64,000 nucleotides of DNA. It comes from Sphaerolaimus hirsutus (Eukaryota; Nematoda; Chromadorea; Monhysterida; Sphaerolaimidae). Shown in pieces: positions 1 through 9,975 of this stretch. Position 1 is the first letter of the stretch; each line of letters opens with the position of its first letter. The translations under genes and the position numbers were made by a program. Under the pieces are notes generated by a model. That model made no database searches and had not been told where the DNA came from. It saw nothing but the letters and a program-made list of their open reading frames with translations. The DNA is taken from the NCBI GenBank assembly GCA_964036195.1, contig OZ038452.1, positions 14,564,704-14,628,703 of the forward strand, in the 5' to 3' direction.

Positions 1-664
1 AATGTGGTGCAGGGCCAGCCACATGTTGCTCATGACACTTAGGAAGCCAGTCCTGGCCACCATGTGCTGTGTGATAAGCCTGGGGCTGTGCAAGACCCAT
101 TAGTTCCAATCTATGTTTTCTTCAAAAAATATTTCAGGTTTGCTCTTTGGCAAAATTTTCGTGTGGGGATTGTGTGGGTTGTGAGGGGGTGGAAAAGTTG
201 CAAGAAGTTACCATCTCATATGTCAAAAAAATCAGTGGCCTAAACCATCCCCAACCAATTTTATCAATAAATCAAATTCCGGCATGAACAAAAATTTGTA
301 TGGATTTTCCATTTATATTTGCCAGAAAAAAACACTAAAAAACAATATTTTCAGCAGCAAGGGTGGCCTGAGGGGTGCCCCCTTGGGTATATATAGTAGA
401 TACTTGGAGGCACACTCACACTAAGTGACAGCCTGATAGCTTGGTTGTGCGATTTTGAAATGTTATTTCGTGAATTTTCCATTTATATTTTCCACCAGTT
501 TACTTTACAACCAGTTTTTGATGTCATAATGTTGGAAAGTAGCCTATGGCTACTTGTGTGTACATGTAAGAAAGATAGAAAATTGTGTAAAAATGACAAC
601 ATGAATGCATATGGCTCTTTGCTCTATACCAATGGATACCCTCAATTTTATAAATAAAACACAG
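1..664. other. Intron sequence upstream of the first visible Nmdar2 exon
   Basis: AT-rich and without a recognisable exon. The short ORFs here have no glutamate-receptor S1 similarity that I can see. The missing S1 exon must lie left of the window. Confidence 0.5.
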
Positions 665-790
665 AGCCATTTGAGTACACTGCATGGGTCCTGACTTTGA
701 TAGTGAGCATTCAAGCAGCAGGCATTGCAATATTCTTTTTTGAGTGGGTCAGCCCTGATAATTATGATATGACAACAAGGCCAGCTACAG
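665..790 (+). CDS. Nmdar2: Nmdar2 exon: pre-M1 and M1 transmembrane segment
   Basis: The exon starts after ACAG at 661-664 and ends before the GTAAAT donor at 791. It encodes a PFEYTAWV pre-M1 motif (the family usually has EPF...WV), then a hydrophobic helix ending AIFFFEWVSP, equivalent to VFVFEYFSP of vertebrate GluN2. It ends in phase 1, which the next exon completes as Gly. Confidence 0.85.
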
Positions 791-3700
791 GTAAATACAC
801 ATTCATGTTTCAAGATATTGCACACATAATTTGCACTTTCTGTGTAACCAACCTGCGTCATGTGTACCACCAGCACCAGCCAATATCAAGTTGAAATGTT
901 GAAATTGTGTTTGTGAAGTTAATGTCAGATGAGGGTTGGGAGAACGATGCATTTTTCGTGGTTATTAAAATTATGTTAGACACATCCTTTCTGTTGGTCC
1001 ACATTTTCCAAATGCTTCAGAAGAGAATGAGGATATTGGTGTAAATCCATCCGTGAGAAGTAAGTTTAGAACACCCAATGCACCTATCACATTCAGTGAT
1101 TGTACACAGAAGCATGCCACAGTTTCGAAATGCATGAATGCTGGTTTTCACAAAGTTTGCACAATATTCAGTGTTATTTCCAAGTACTACAAAAAGTTTA
1201 CATTTTAATGTTTCAATGTTATTGTAGTAGTTGATTGTAAGTTGATTATAAGTTCAGTTGTATGTATTTGCCAAGCCATTTGTCATAAATTGATGATCGC
1301 AAATGTCTGTAATTTCTTATCCTCTCTACCTTGTGGTTAATGTAATATGCACATCTTTTAACATAAAATACCCGATATTTCGGGTTTTAATGACATTTCT
1401 TTCATGTTGTTGGTGTCGTTACTTGGGAGATGTATATTCACGAGAAAACACCCATCACAAAAATCTATTGGTAGCGATTTCAATCAAACCGTGTGATTAC
1501 AATGACCAGTCAGTAAGTACCCCACAGCACAGTAAAATGTGATGTGAATAGTAGAGTGTCATTGATAATTGGTTAAATGTCATGTAAACTAAGAAATTTG
1601 CAGATAAAATGAATGACAGTCTTTTATGACATATGACTGATTTACCTTAATTTGAACATTCAACATGGAATTTCATAGGGTGTGGGATTGGCCCTACCTA
1701 GTGGAGCGCACTACAAATTGTTCTTTTCTATACGGAATATTCCAATATACCGAATCAGTTTTCGTAGGTCGGCAAGGTTTGTGTTCCAATATAATTGGGT
1801 ATTTTTGCATAGGTACTTACAATCTGACTTACACTGGAAACGTCATTGAATGGCCAATGGTTGTATCCAATGACTAAAACAATTTCATCATAATTCAGAA
1901 CGCGCACCTCGCTAATCACGTAATCGTCCAAAAACAAATCTATTTTACTTAATCGTCGGGCAGTAAATTGGATTTCACGTGGGGCAATATTTCACCACTG
2001 TTTCCCAGAAATCGGATCATTTTAAAGGGTTAAACTGTGTGTATTCCCCACGGCCACAAGGTAGGAGGATACTTTTTGAAAAAACGGGTCTTATGCATGA
2101 TTAGGGCACGTAAAAAGATTGAATGTTGCAAGACAGTAGTGATGGAATGGCGCCCCGGCAACGCTAGCGCCATTTTACGGCGCCAGATGGCGCCATTTTT
2201 CTGTGGATCCCTTTTTTGGAATGGCGCTATGACGCCGTTTGCGCTTGGCGCCATTTTTCCTGGCACTTTTCCATCACATGCACATTGATACATACTTATG
2301 TTCCTGTTCTTAGATCTACGTTTAACCATTTTATGCTTCTTTCCAGTATGTGAATGATATTCAAGTAAATCTAAACGAACAGTCTGACATGAGCATGTTT
2401 CAAGTGTTGCTGTCAGAAGGAAGAATGTATTTACATAAATAATTAAATACAGGGGTGGGCATCTTCAGTTACCGCTGGAAAAACGCGATAGCTTGAGCTA
2501 CAGTTGAGCTATCACAATGAAATTTTAACACAATAGAGTAGACTCCATAGGACACCTATGCTGAAGTTTGCAACCCAAACGGCCACAGTTTGGAGGAGTT
2601 GTGGAACACACAGTTTTTAGTGTAATTTTGTGACTTCACCCCCCTTATCTCGGGACTGGGGGACTATTCGAGTAAAAAAAGAATTTGGTAGTAGGCGCGA
2701 CCACAACATACTCAAAGGGCATCAAAATCGGCCGATGTACGACAGAATGGGACGACACCAACGACCGATGACCCCCCCCCTCAAATGCCACCCTCGATTT
2801 ATCCTATGGGTGACGCCAAGTCACAAAATTACACTAAAAACCGTGTGTTCCACAATTCACCCAAAATGTGGCCGTTTGGGTTGCAAACTTCAGAATAGGT
2901 GTCCTATGGAGTCTACTCCATTGTGTTAAAATTTCATTCCGATAGCTCAACCGTAGCTCAATCTATCGCATTTTCCCAGCGGTAACTGAAGATGCCCACC
3001 CCTGTATGTTTAAAAGTGTCGTCACTTGCGCAGGCCACCGATTCTCAATGTGTCGTTCACTGTGGCTTGTATGGGCAACACTATTTAGCGCCAGCGTGAA
3101 CACGGATGTTCCTAGGTCCTATACCGCCAGGTTCATTGCGCTGGTTGGTGGCACGCAGTATGCGCCAGTTGTTCAGATAACAAACTTTAGATAACATTGG
3201 ATATAACAAATGAGGCACCAACTTTTAAAAGTCGATAAGTGTAAAAAATCTACTTTAAGACATTTGCATTTTCAGTTTGAAATTTTCCATTTTAATTGTA
3301 TGTCAAGCTGTAATCGCGGTTTTATGAACAATCTATACACTTATCGACTTTTAGAAATCAGTATCCACAATGGACTTATCAACGTTTTTCCTTTTTTCTC
3401 AAGAACTGCAGCAAGGGTTAACTGATCAACTTCTTGTCCGATTGCAACTGGACTTGCCCTTCTTGCCCGCTTTTTTACAAATTTTTGCAATAACTAGCAA
3501 GCGACGTCGAAAAAGTTGGAAATTGGTTGTAAATGGGCAGGATCAACTCCAGATGACGTTTCTGTGCTTAACTCGAATGTATTCGTCGCAGGTGTGGGCA
3601 GCGTTCGCACTGACTTTTCTGGCTGTCTACACCGCCAATCTGGCTGCTTTCATGATCACGCGGTCGGAGTATTTCAACCTGCGTGGAGTCGATGACCCCT

Positions 3701-6700
3701 TGGTCGGTGAAGAAATACCTTACCCTACCTTTTTATGGTACCTTACCTACCTATATAGATATTTTACGTAGTAGCATTTAAAAAGACAGTATGTTTCACG
3801 TTTCACATCAAAATGGGTTTGTTATGCGTTGTGAATCAGGTTGGATTTCACACGCTTCCACCACCATCGTGAAATTTACGGCGTGTGTACACTTCACTTA
3901 GCTTCGCACGCACTTCACGCGCTTCCAAAATTGGTGAAGACACTTTCCGATGCTGGCACTTCCACACACATCACCAGCATACATATATTTACATTATTTG
4001 TTATTCAGTGCCAAAAAAACCCTGTGATTCACGCAAATCTCACGCAAATTTTCAGGATGGATGTGGAAGTGCTAACATGCTTGGTGAAGCATCGGGATGT
4101 GTCGGCGTGAAGCCGCTTCACAACGCTTCACCGCACATCCACTCCACACCTCTATATTTTGTGTGTTGCTGGATTGACACTGGGGTTTGAACCTGGTTTC
4201 CGCCATGGCGCCATTCTGTAATTACCATATACGCAGCTGCAACATCCCGCTGAAACGACACCGCCATTCAAGTATGGAACCATCGAGGGTGGAAACACAC
4301 ACGAAACCCTGAAACGCAACTACAAAAACATCCACGACTTCATCGAAGCCAATAATTTTTTCTTCAACAATCTTACAAACGCCATTCTCAACGTGAAAGC
4401 CGAGTTGGTTTGAATTTAACCTCTTTATTCTCATTTTGTGTGCGGTACAGGACTAGTGATGAGAACTTTGGCGCCAAGCGCCATGGCGCTTTTCGACCCC
4501 TAGCGCCAAGCGCCAATGGCGCCAGAGCAAAATGGCGCCAAGCGCCATGGCGCTTTTTGCCGTGGCGCCAGCGCCAAGCACCTGCGCCAGGAATGTTTTC
4601 CTGGCGCCGGTCAAAAATAGCGCCAAGCGCCAAAAGCGCCATTACGCTTTTCATGGACATGGCGCCAAGCGCCAATGGCGCCACAGCAAAATAGCGCCAA
4701 GCGCTTTTTGCTTTGGCGCTAGCGCCAGACGCCAGCGCCATGGCGCTTTTACATCAGTATACAGGACAGATGCTACAACGACGATATTGTATTTATTTAT
4801 CAATAACAATATTGTGCCACCAAAATTTTTTTATTGGTAATGCAAGTACAGCACATGTGTGTCAACTGGTCTTTGTCAACTTAAATTTCGGTTTCACGTG
4901 TCGCAAGAGCAATTTTCCGATGCACTTGTCGTAATATTGATTTTTCAACATTGCCCATGTGCATTTATTGCAGATCGCTCTGCGACACATGAAGCCGAAA
5001 TCTGGATTGACACGGACCACTTGAGACATGTGTGTGGGCCGCCAATATTAAAAACACCCCAATTTTTGATGGAAGTGAGTATAAGTCGGCAGACATGATA
5101 CTATACAATGAGTCGCATGATGTCATATCATGCACGCTGTATCCAACCCGTAGAACTCTGTTTTGGTGACTCGTGCTTACGCATATACGGAATGAAACTA
5201 CCGTATTACCTCGAATTATCCCCCCCTTGAATTAACCCCCCCCCCCTCGAATTAACCCCCCCTCAAAATGGGCTGGGGAAATAATAAACCCCCCCCCTCG
5301 AAATACCCCCCCCCTTCGGAATGATGTACATCATGTACATAATAAATACGTCATGTACGCAATGTACATGATGTATATTACTGTTGATTTGCATTGCAGC
5401 TACACATATAGTAGTTTGTGTAACTATCTACATTTTTATGTCCAAATATATCCTGTTTGGACACATTTATTACCTATTTTGGGTACGCAAATGCCTACTA
5501 TTTACTACGATCCTTACGAAAATTTCTGACGAAATAATAAACCCCCCCTCGAATAAACCCCCCCTCGAATTAACCCCCCCTCAAATTTTGCTGGCGAAAT
5601 AATAAACCCCCATGGGGGTATTTCGAGGTAATACGGTATTCAATTGTGCCCGCACAATTCAAACCCCCGTCAAAGTGTAGTTGAGTTTTTTGGCATGATG
5701 CCATCCAAGCGTCGTCTGGATCTGAATAAATACAAAGCGGGAACGTTTTCTGAATTCAAAATTTTGAACGTAACAAGTTTTCGTCAAAATGAATCGATAG
5801 CGTGTAATTTTTCTAAATATGAATTAGATTAAACGTAGGTAAAAGTATAATCAAAAATTTGCAGTACTTATCGGCACAAAAATTGGAGTAAACGAGTGCG
5901 TTAAGAACAGCACATTTTTATTTTCCTTCTTACTATTTTTATATTTTCTTTTTTACTAAATTCCTTTCTCATTCGCACTACAAGAACAAAATATAACTTT
6001 CCAATTTTGTAGAATGATATGTCTGTCAACTATACATATTGACATATTCACGACCCACTGTGCACCGTTTTTCTACCGTATTTAAGATGTATCGCACTTC
6101 ACTGTTCAGTAAGATGTTGAATTTCATTGACGCTCAGCGAAGGGAAACATAAGTGGACCAAACCTGTATAATATCATGTCTGCCGACTTGTACTATGTAG
6201 GTATATTAAATTATAATAATTATCCACCATTGTATTTAAACAATAATTAAGCCCCAAAACAGAGCACTAAATGCATTCATCTACGACGCTGTGGTGCTCG
6301 ACTATGTGGCGGGCAAAGATGGAAACTGCGAACTCCTCACTGTGGGCCAGTGGTTCTCCAAGACCGGATATGCATTTGGCTTGTCAAAGAATTTCAAACA
6401 CTTGGGCAAAATCAATGAATTCATGCTCAAGTACCAATCAAAGGGTAAACACGATTATTAATTTATACAAATACCTCCTATACCATATTTGCTCAAAGAA
6501 TTCCCCCGAGGAATGATTATTTCGTCAGACCTTTTTAGGGAGAACTATTCGAAGGGGAATTATTCAAGGAGAGGAATTTTTTTATATTTCTATCAATTCG
6601 TTTCACGAGATATGCTTTATTTACAAAATAACATACCATTTATGTTCAAATTAGACAAACAACTTGATCATATGCCCAAAGGGGGGAATTATAGAAAGTG

Positions 6701-8140
6701 GGAATTATTTCCTTACTTGTCTAACAGGGGGGAATTTCTGAAGCAAATAAGGTTGGAAGAATTAAGTCATAAAATTGTTTTCAACATATTTACGCTTGAA
6801 GGTGACCTGGAACGTCTGCAAAACTTCTGGCTAACAGGAGCGTGTCATTCAGAGGCCCCAGTGGACAAAAAGACACAAAGTGAGGCACTTGGAGTCGAAA
6901 ATTTCATTAGTGCATTTGTGTTGCTTGCAGGGGGCGTGGTTAGTGCATCTTCAACGGTCTCGTCATGTTTCAACTGCCGCATTGATGTTCAAATGTGCCG
7001 CTTTTCCAGGTCGTTTCTTTCATCCTTCTGGGACTGGAGCATATCTACTGCAATCATTTTGAAAAGTTCATCAAAAAGTGGGACACTCATGGGTTGTGTG
7101 GACTGATCAGCATGGTTTGTAGAATAATCAATTTTCATGCAACCTCCCCCTGTAACCGACGTAATATAAAAACAATACAGAACATGGGAAGGATAAGGCA
7201 GTTCCATGAAGCCGTCAGCGAGGTCCACAAAAAATACAAGGATAGTGCGAACCCAAAGTGAGCATATTCCTGTTTTGAACATTTTATCAAGTACGGGGAA
7301 GGGTGCACAATAATTCAAGTTTGAGTTTTGAAACCACCAGAACACAACATATTTACATTCGCGTATTTCTGGCAGACTGCGCGAGGAGCTGCTGGAGCGG
7401 CAGGTTGTAGCGATGCGGCGGGAAATTCTGCTGCTCAAAGAGCAACTCATGAGTGAGCAGCAAAACGCTGATGGAAAATTAACCGTCGCCGTAAGGTGAA
7501 TAAGGAACACTATCGTCGAAACAAGTTTTATTGGTGATCCTACAAGCATGTCCACTATAATTTTTGGCGCAGACCCACGGGCAAAGCAGCGAGCAGCAAA
7601 GCGTGCACAGGTAGTAATGGTCATATGAATGCGGTTCATAGGGTGAATATTCATTGCAAATGAAATTGGCCAGTCAATTTTCATGTAGTTAAATAAATTC
7701 CAAAAAGCAGGGCGGGGGCAGTCCCAAACCCTGTAAAGCGTGAGGTAAAGTGTCAAATGTAAAGTCAAATGCAATGTAAAGTTTCAATAAAACAAAAAAG
7801 AAGAAAAGATTTTATTACTGAACTTTGCATGACAATTGACAGTTTACTTTTCTTTTGACTTTTCATTTGGCATATTACTTTACACTTTACAGGGCCTGGG
7901 ACTGCCACCTGGAAGTGTTTGACAAGTTCTTTACCATTGATTATGAAAATATTTCCAATGAAAAGTCGTGTGAAAGACACATTAAACCCCATTCATTTGA
8001 CCATTGACCCAGCATGCAAAGCAGATCAAATTCCACCAACAGAAAATGGAGGCGAAAAAACACCGTCTAAATCAGGAAAGATCAGGTCGCTGTCTGCTGT
8101 AGTTGCAGCCAAAGGAGTGGAACTGAATGAAGACCAGTGA
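665..8140 (+). CDS. Nmdar2: NMDA-type glutamate receptor subunit, GluN2-like, 3' part (11 exons)
   Basis: Glutamate-gated cation channel subunit of the neuronal plasma membrane. I joined exons 665-790, 3034-3143, 3592-3702, 4237-4403, 6263-6444, 6802-6938, 7010-7114, 7181-7257, 7376-7495, 7573-7610 and 7893-8140. Every junction has AG/GT borders and the reading phases agree. The order is M1, pore loop M2, M3 (YTANLAAF), S2 ligand-binding lobe, M4, then a short cytoplasmic tail. S2 carries FKYGTIEGGNTHETLKRNY and ALNAFIYDAVVLDY, which match GluN2 (FRFGTVPNGST, DAFIYDAAVLNY) better than GluN1; FWLTGACH matches the GluN2 FWLTGICH. The S1 half and amino-terminal domain are outside the window, so the gene is 5'-partial. 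The ending is uncertain, because a second terminal exon (8307-8434) is equally phase-compatible. An AATAAA lies at 8539-8544. Confidence 0.88.
791..2136. other. Intron 1, unique-looking part
   Basis: AT-rich intron sequence with no feature I can support before the GCGCC element at 2137. Several short ORFs are chance. Confidence 0.5.
2137..2278. mobile_element. GCGCC-motif miniature element (TAGTGATGG family)
   Basis: 142 bp. The left end is TAGTGATGGAATGGCGCC and the right end TTTTCCATCACA, an imperfect inverted repeat. The interior is a run of GCGCCA/TGGCGC palindromes. No clean target duplication remains, so this is a decayed copy of the family better seen at 4454-4759. Confidence 0.6.
2448..3005. 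mobile_element. Long-arm inverted-repeat element (CAGGGGTGGGCATC ends)
   Basis: The ends TACAGGGGTGGGCATCTTC and GATGCCCACCCCTGTA are exact inverse copies, and the arms stay complementary for roughly 180 bp each side. Flanks TAATTAAA and TGTTTAAA match at 6 of 8. It sits in Nmdar2 intron 1, with its right end 28 bp before the exon at 3034. Confidence 0.8.
3034..3143 (+). CDS. Nmdar2: Nmdar2 exon: M2 pore loop
   Basis: Acceptor GCGCAG at 3028-3033, donor GTTGGT at 3144. It encodes RSLWLVWATLFSASVNTDVP, the re-entrant pore loop, aligned to WLLWGLVFNNSVPVQNP of GluN2. The two asparagines at the family's selectivity-filter (Q/R/N) site are Ser and Ala here. The 28 bases upstream of the acceptor-proximal sequence abut the right end of a miniature transposon (2448-3005). 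Confidence 0.87.
3592..3702 (+). CDS. Nmdar2: Nmdar2 exon: M3 gating helix
   Basis: Acceptor GTCGCAG ends at 3591, donor GTCGGT at 3703, 37 codons, phase 0 at both ends. It encodes VWAAFALTFLAVYTANLAAF followed by MITRSEYFNL. This is the most conserved block of the receptor superfamily (SYTANLAAF), with the leading Ser replaced by Val. Confidence 0.9.
3790..4150. repeat. TTCAC/GTGAA-rich degenerate repeat patch
   Basis: Many copies of TTCAC, GCTTCAC and GTGAAG are packed in Nmdar2 intron 3, probably the body of another miniature element. I could not define its ends. Confidence 0.4.
4237..4403 (+). CDS. Nmdar2: Nmdar2 exon: S2 ligand-binding lobe, first half
   Basis: Acceptor CGCAG ends at 4236; donor GTTGGT begins at 4404. 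It encodes PPFKYGTIEGGNTHETLKRN and the following helix. The GNT stretch sits where vertebrate GluN2 has GST, whose Thr contacts the glutamate gamma-carboxylate, so that Thr is kept. The phase-2 end joins 6263 to give AILNVKAEALNAFIYD with no length change against GluN2. Confidence 0.87.
4454..4759. mobile_element. GCGCC-motif miniature element with 8-bp TSD
   Basis: 306 bp. It starts TAGTGATGAGAAC and ends TACATCAGTA, and is flanked on both sides by TACAGGAC (4446-4453 and 4760-4767). The interior is nearly all GCGCCAAGCGCCATGGCGC-type palindromes. The 8-bp duplication points to hAT-type transposition. It begins 50 bp after the end of the exon at 4403. Confidence 0.88.
5201..5636. mobile_element. 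CCGTATTACCTCGAA miniature element (TA target)
   Basis: Inverted ends CCGTATTACCTCGAATTA and TTTCGAGGTAATACGG lie between TA dinucleotides (5199-5200, 5637-5638). The arms repeat CTCGAATTAACCCCCC and TCGAAATACCCCCC. The TA flanks fit Tc1/mariner-type elements. It lies in Nmdar2 intron 4. Confidence 0.82.
6263..6444 (+). CDS. Nmdar2: Nmdar2 exon: S2 lobe, glutamate-contacting Asp
   Basis: It follows AG at 6261-6262 and ends before GTAAAC at 6445. It encodes ALNAFIYDAVVLDYVAGKDG and then ELLTVGQWFSKTGYAFGL, aligned to DAFIYDAAVLNY...LVTIGSGYIFATTGYGIAL. The Asp of FIYD is the conserved residue that binds the ligand amino group. Confidence 0.88.
6472..6780. repeat. Decayed GGGGAATTATT-type miniature element
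   Basis: Repeats of CGAGG, GGGGAATTATT and GGAATT resemble the CCGTA...TCGAA families, with ends near ACCATATTTGCTC and GGAATTAAG. It fills most of the intron between the Nmdar2 exons at 6444 and 6802. Confidence 0.45.
6802..6938 (+). CDS. Nmdar2: Nmdar2 exon: end of S2 and start of M4
   Basis: Acceptor TTGAAG ends at 6801, donor GTTAGT at 6939. It encodes LERLQNFWLTGACHSE, then ALGVENFISAFVLLAGGV, which leads into M4. FWLTGACH is diagnostic for the GluN2 side of the family. Confidence 0.85.
7010..7114 (+). CDS. Nmdar2: Nmdar2 exon: M4 and membrane-proximal tail
   Basis: Acceptor TTTCCAG ends at 7009, donor GTTTGT at 7115, 35 codons, phase 0 at both ends. It encodes VVSFILLGLEHIYCNHFEKF, the last membrane helix with the LEH.Y signature seen in GluN2 M4, and then a basic stretch (KKW). 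Confidence 0.85.
7181..7610 (+). CDS. Nmdar2: Nmdar2 cytoplasmic tail exons with coiled-coil stretch
   Basis: Three exons: 7181-7257, 7376-7495 and 7573-7610. The second encodes a charged heptad-rich helix (LREELLERQVVAMRREILLL), a likely coiled coil. Donors are GTGAGC, GTGAAT and GTAGTA, and the phases agree. The tail is far shorter than the roughly 600-residue tail of vertebrate GluN2A/B. The coiled-coil call is from heptad spacing read by eye. Confidence 0.72.
7707..7907. mobile_element. Small inverted-repeat element carrying the exon-A acceptor
   Basis: The left side has GGCAGTCCCAAACCCTGTAA and the right side TTTACAGGGCCTGGGACTGCC, inverse of each other. Around them are GTAAAGTGTCAAATGTAAAG-type steps. 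A further copy of the right end occurs at 60262-60285. No clear target duplication was found. Confidence 0.65.
7893..8140 (+). CDS. Nmdar2: Nmdar2 candidate terminal exon A
   Basis: Open from the acceptor TTTACAG at 7892 to TGA at 8138-8140, 82 codons, in phase with 7573-7610. It ends in NEDQ and has a Ser/Lys-rich stretch (GEKTPSKSGKIRSLSAVVAA). The acceptor lies inside the right inverted repeat of a small repeat (7707-7907), so this exon may be a transposon-derived alternative end. I did not recognise a domain. Confidence 0.5.
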
Positions 8141-8306
8141 TCTCCAAATGACTTTTTGTTGCTTTCAATGGCTCTGAACTGGAATGTGAGCTAAAAATGA
8201 TAAAGTGTGGTGTAAATATCATTATATTTACAATGAATGCTGTCATCAACGGCATCATGTCGAGAAAAACAAACAGAAAAGTCATTTGGAAAATCCTGTA
8301 TCCCAG

Positions 8307-8434
8307 TCAGCCATGTGATGGATTCACCGATCGCGGACATGGATGAAGAAAACGAGAGTGAGGTAGGCATACGTCTGGCCAACGGGCACCAAAACACTCA
8401 GATACAGCGTTGTGGCATTGAAAGCTCTTTGTGA
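8307..8434 (+). CDS. Nmdar2: Nmdar2 candidate terminal exon B ending E-S-S-L
   Basis: It follows ATCCCAG and reads 42 codons to TGA at 8432-8434. It begins with two bases, so it fits the phase-1 end of exon 7573-7610. It encodes an acidic segment (DMDEENESEVGIRLANG) and ends GIESSL. S at -2 and a hydrophobic C-terminal residue make a class I PDZ ligand, the same kind as the ESDV terminus of vertebrate GluN2. It could instead be 3' UTR if exon A is the only real ending. Confidence 0.42.
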
Positions 8435-8544
8435 ACGTGATGAAATGATAAATTTACAAGATCATTGTACGTATTTGGGCATAAAACATATTTTATACAC
8501 ACCGTTTATTTGTTTCAATTTGCTGCACTATGAGTATAAATAAA

Positions 8545-9101
8545 AATTCCGTCAAAACTGTGATCCCACGATGAATACTTAATGTCATTTTCGAAAACCC
8601 AAAAAAAATTTTTATGGACATCATTATGATTAGGTATATTTACGAGGCCAGACCACTTAGGATGCTAGTCGTTTGGTATGCTGCCAAAACGCTCACTTAG
8701 GATGCTGCAAGCCGCAAGGCATCGCTTGACATGACAACTAGCTACACGTCCACATTGTATGCCACCATAAAATCATCTCATGCTTGCTCATCAAATGTGA
8801 CACTTAAGATGGATTTCATGAGCATTTAAGGTGAATTGAAATTGTTAAATATTTTTTAAGCATTTTCTGGCCACTTGCCATGTTTTTTATGCTTTTTTAC
8901 TTCTCAATTCAATTCACATTTTACTTCTCAATTCACTTCTAGTACAGTAATACCTGAAATGAGGCACTACAAGATATATATATATATATATACTAACTGT
9001 GCATTTCCGCGTCATACTAAGTGACCAGCATACTAAATGATGCATCACCTATATTTACTACCGGTCAAGATTTTTATTCCATACGCACAATACATCGCAT
9101 A
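8545..9101. other. Intergenic sequence after Nmdar2
   Basis: AT-rich sequence with a (TA)n run near 8972-8993. I see no gene. An AATAAA just before it at 8539 is a candidate polyadenylation signal for Nmdar2. Confidence 0.4.
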
Positions 9102-9109
9102 ACACACAC

Positions 9110-9975
9110 TAGTGATGGAAAAGCGCCAGAAAAAAGGGCGCCAGGCGCCAATGGCGCCATGGCGCCATTCAGAAAGTGGGCGCCACAGAAAAAGGGCGCC
9201 AGGCGCCAAGGGCGCCACGGAAAGAGGGCGCCAAGCGCCAAGGGCGCCATGGCGCCATTTGAAAAATAGGGCGCCAGGCGCCAAGGGCGCCAGGATAAAT
9301 AAGTGCATACAACACCCTGCGTGGGCTAAAAGTGTTTCTACAGCACCGTAGTACATGCATTCACTACTTAATTTGCGTTCTCCAGGGTGTAATGAACAAA
9401 GACAACACTAGCAACAAAAAAATTTGAGTAAAATTCACATGACAATTCAAAAACAATGGATATTGTCATCTGACAACAATCCATTCACTTCAAATTGACT
9501 TTTCCAATCAATGTTTCCTCGAAATGGACAAAAAACGGAATTGCAACGATTTGAATCCATTGATTTATGATTTTGCAAGTTCAACATTCCATCATTCTCG
9601 TATTCTGATCTGTCAGACACATCTGATGAACCGTTCCACAAAAGATTTATACCCACTCACACCACTTCGTCCATTTTTCTGGCGAATTCAGATCATCCAT
9701 GAATGCGTTTTTCATCTTTTTTTCCATTTATACAGCACTCACCTTGAAACCCTGCTGGCGCTTTTTTGGCGCCCTTTAAAAGCAGGGCGCCAGGCGCCAA
9801 GGGCGCCACGACAAAAGGGCGCCAAGCGCCAAGGGCGCCATGGCGCCTTTCAGAATGTGGGCGCCAGGCGCCAAGGGCGCCACAGAAAAAAGGCGCCAAG
9901 CGCCAATGGCGCCATGGCGCGGCGCCCTTTGGCGCCCTCAAATGGCGCCAGCGCCATGGCGCCATTCCATCACTA
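9110..9975. mobile_element. Large GCGCC-armed element
   Basis: 866 bp, TAGTGATGGAA at the left and TTCCATCACTA at the right, flanked by ACACACAC on both sides (9102-9109, 9976-9983). The duplication lies in a CA microsatellite, so it is weaker evidence than others. Two arms of GGGCGCCAGGCGCC repeats (9121-9295 and 9758-9965) surround about 460 bp of unrelated sequence. Confidence 0.8.

Noticed and set aside
4388-4840. Open frames on both strands through the GCGCC array
   Set aside because: They are products of a GC-rich palindromic repeat (Ala/Pro/Arg/Trp periodic peptides) inside a TSD-bounded element; the same happens at 9045-9360 and 9693-10025.
6989-7774. 261-codon minus-strand open frame
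   Set aside because: It is antisense to five NMDA receptor exons and their introns and shows no domain; coding on the plus strand is strongly supported.
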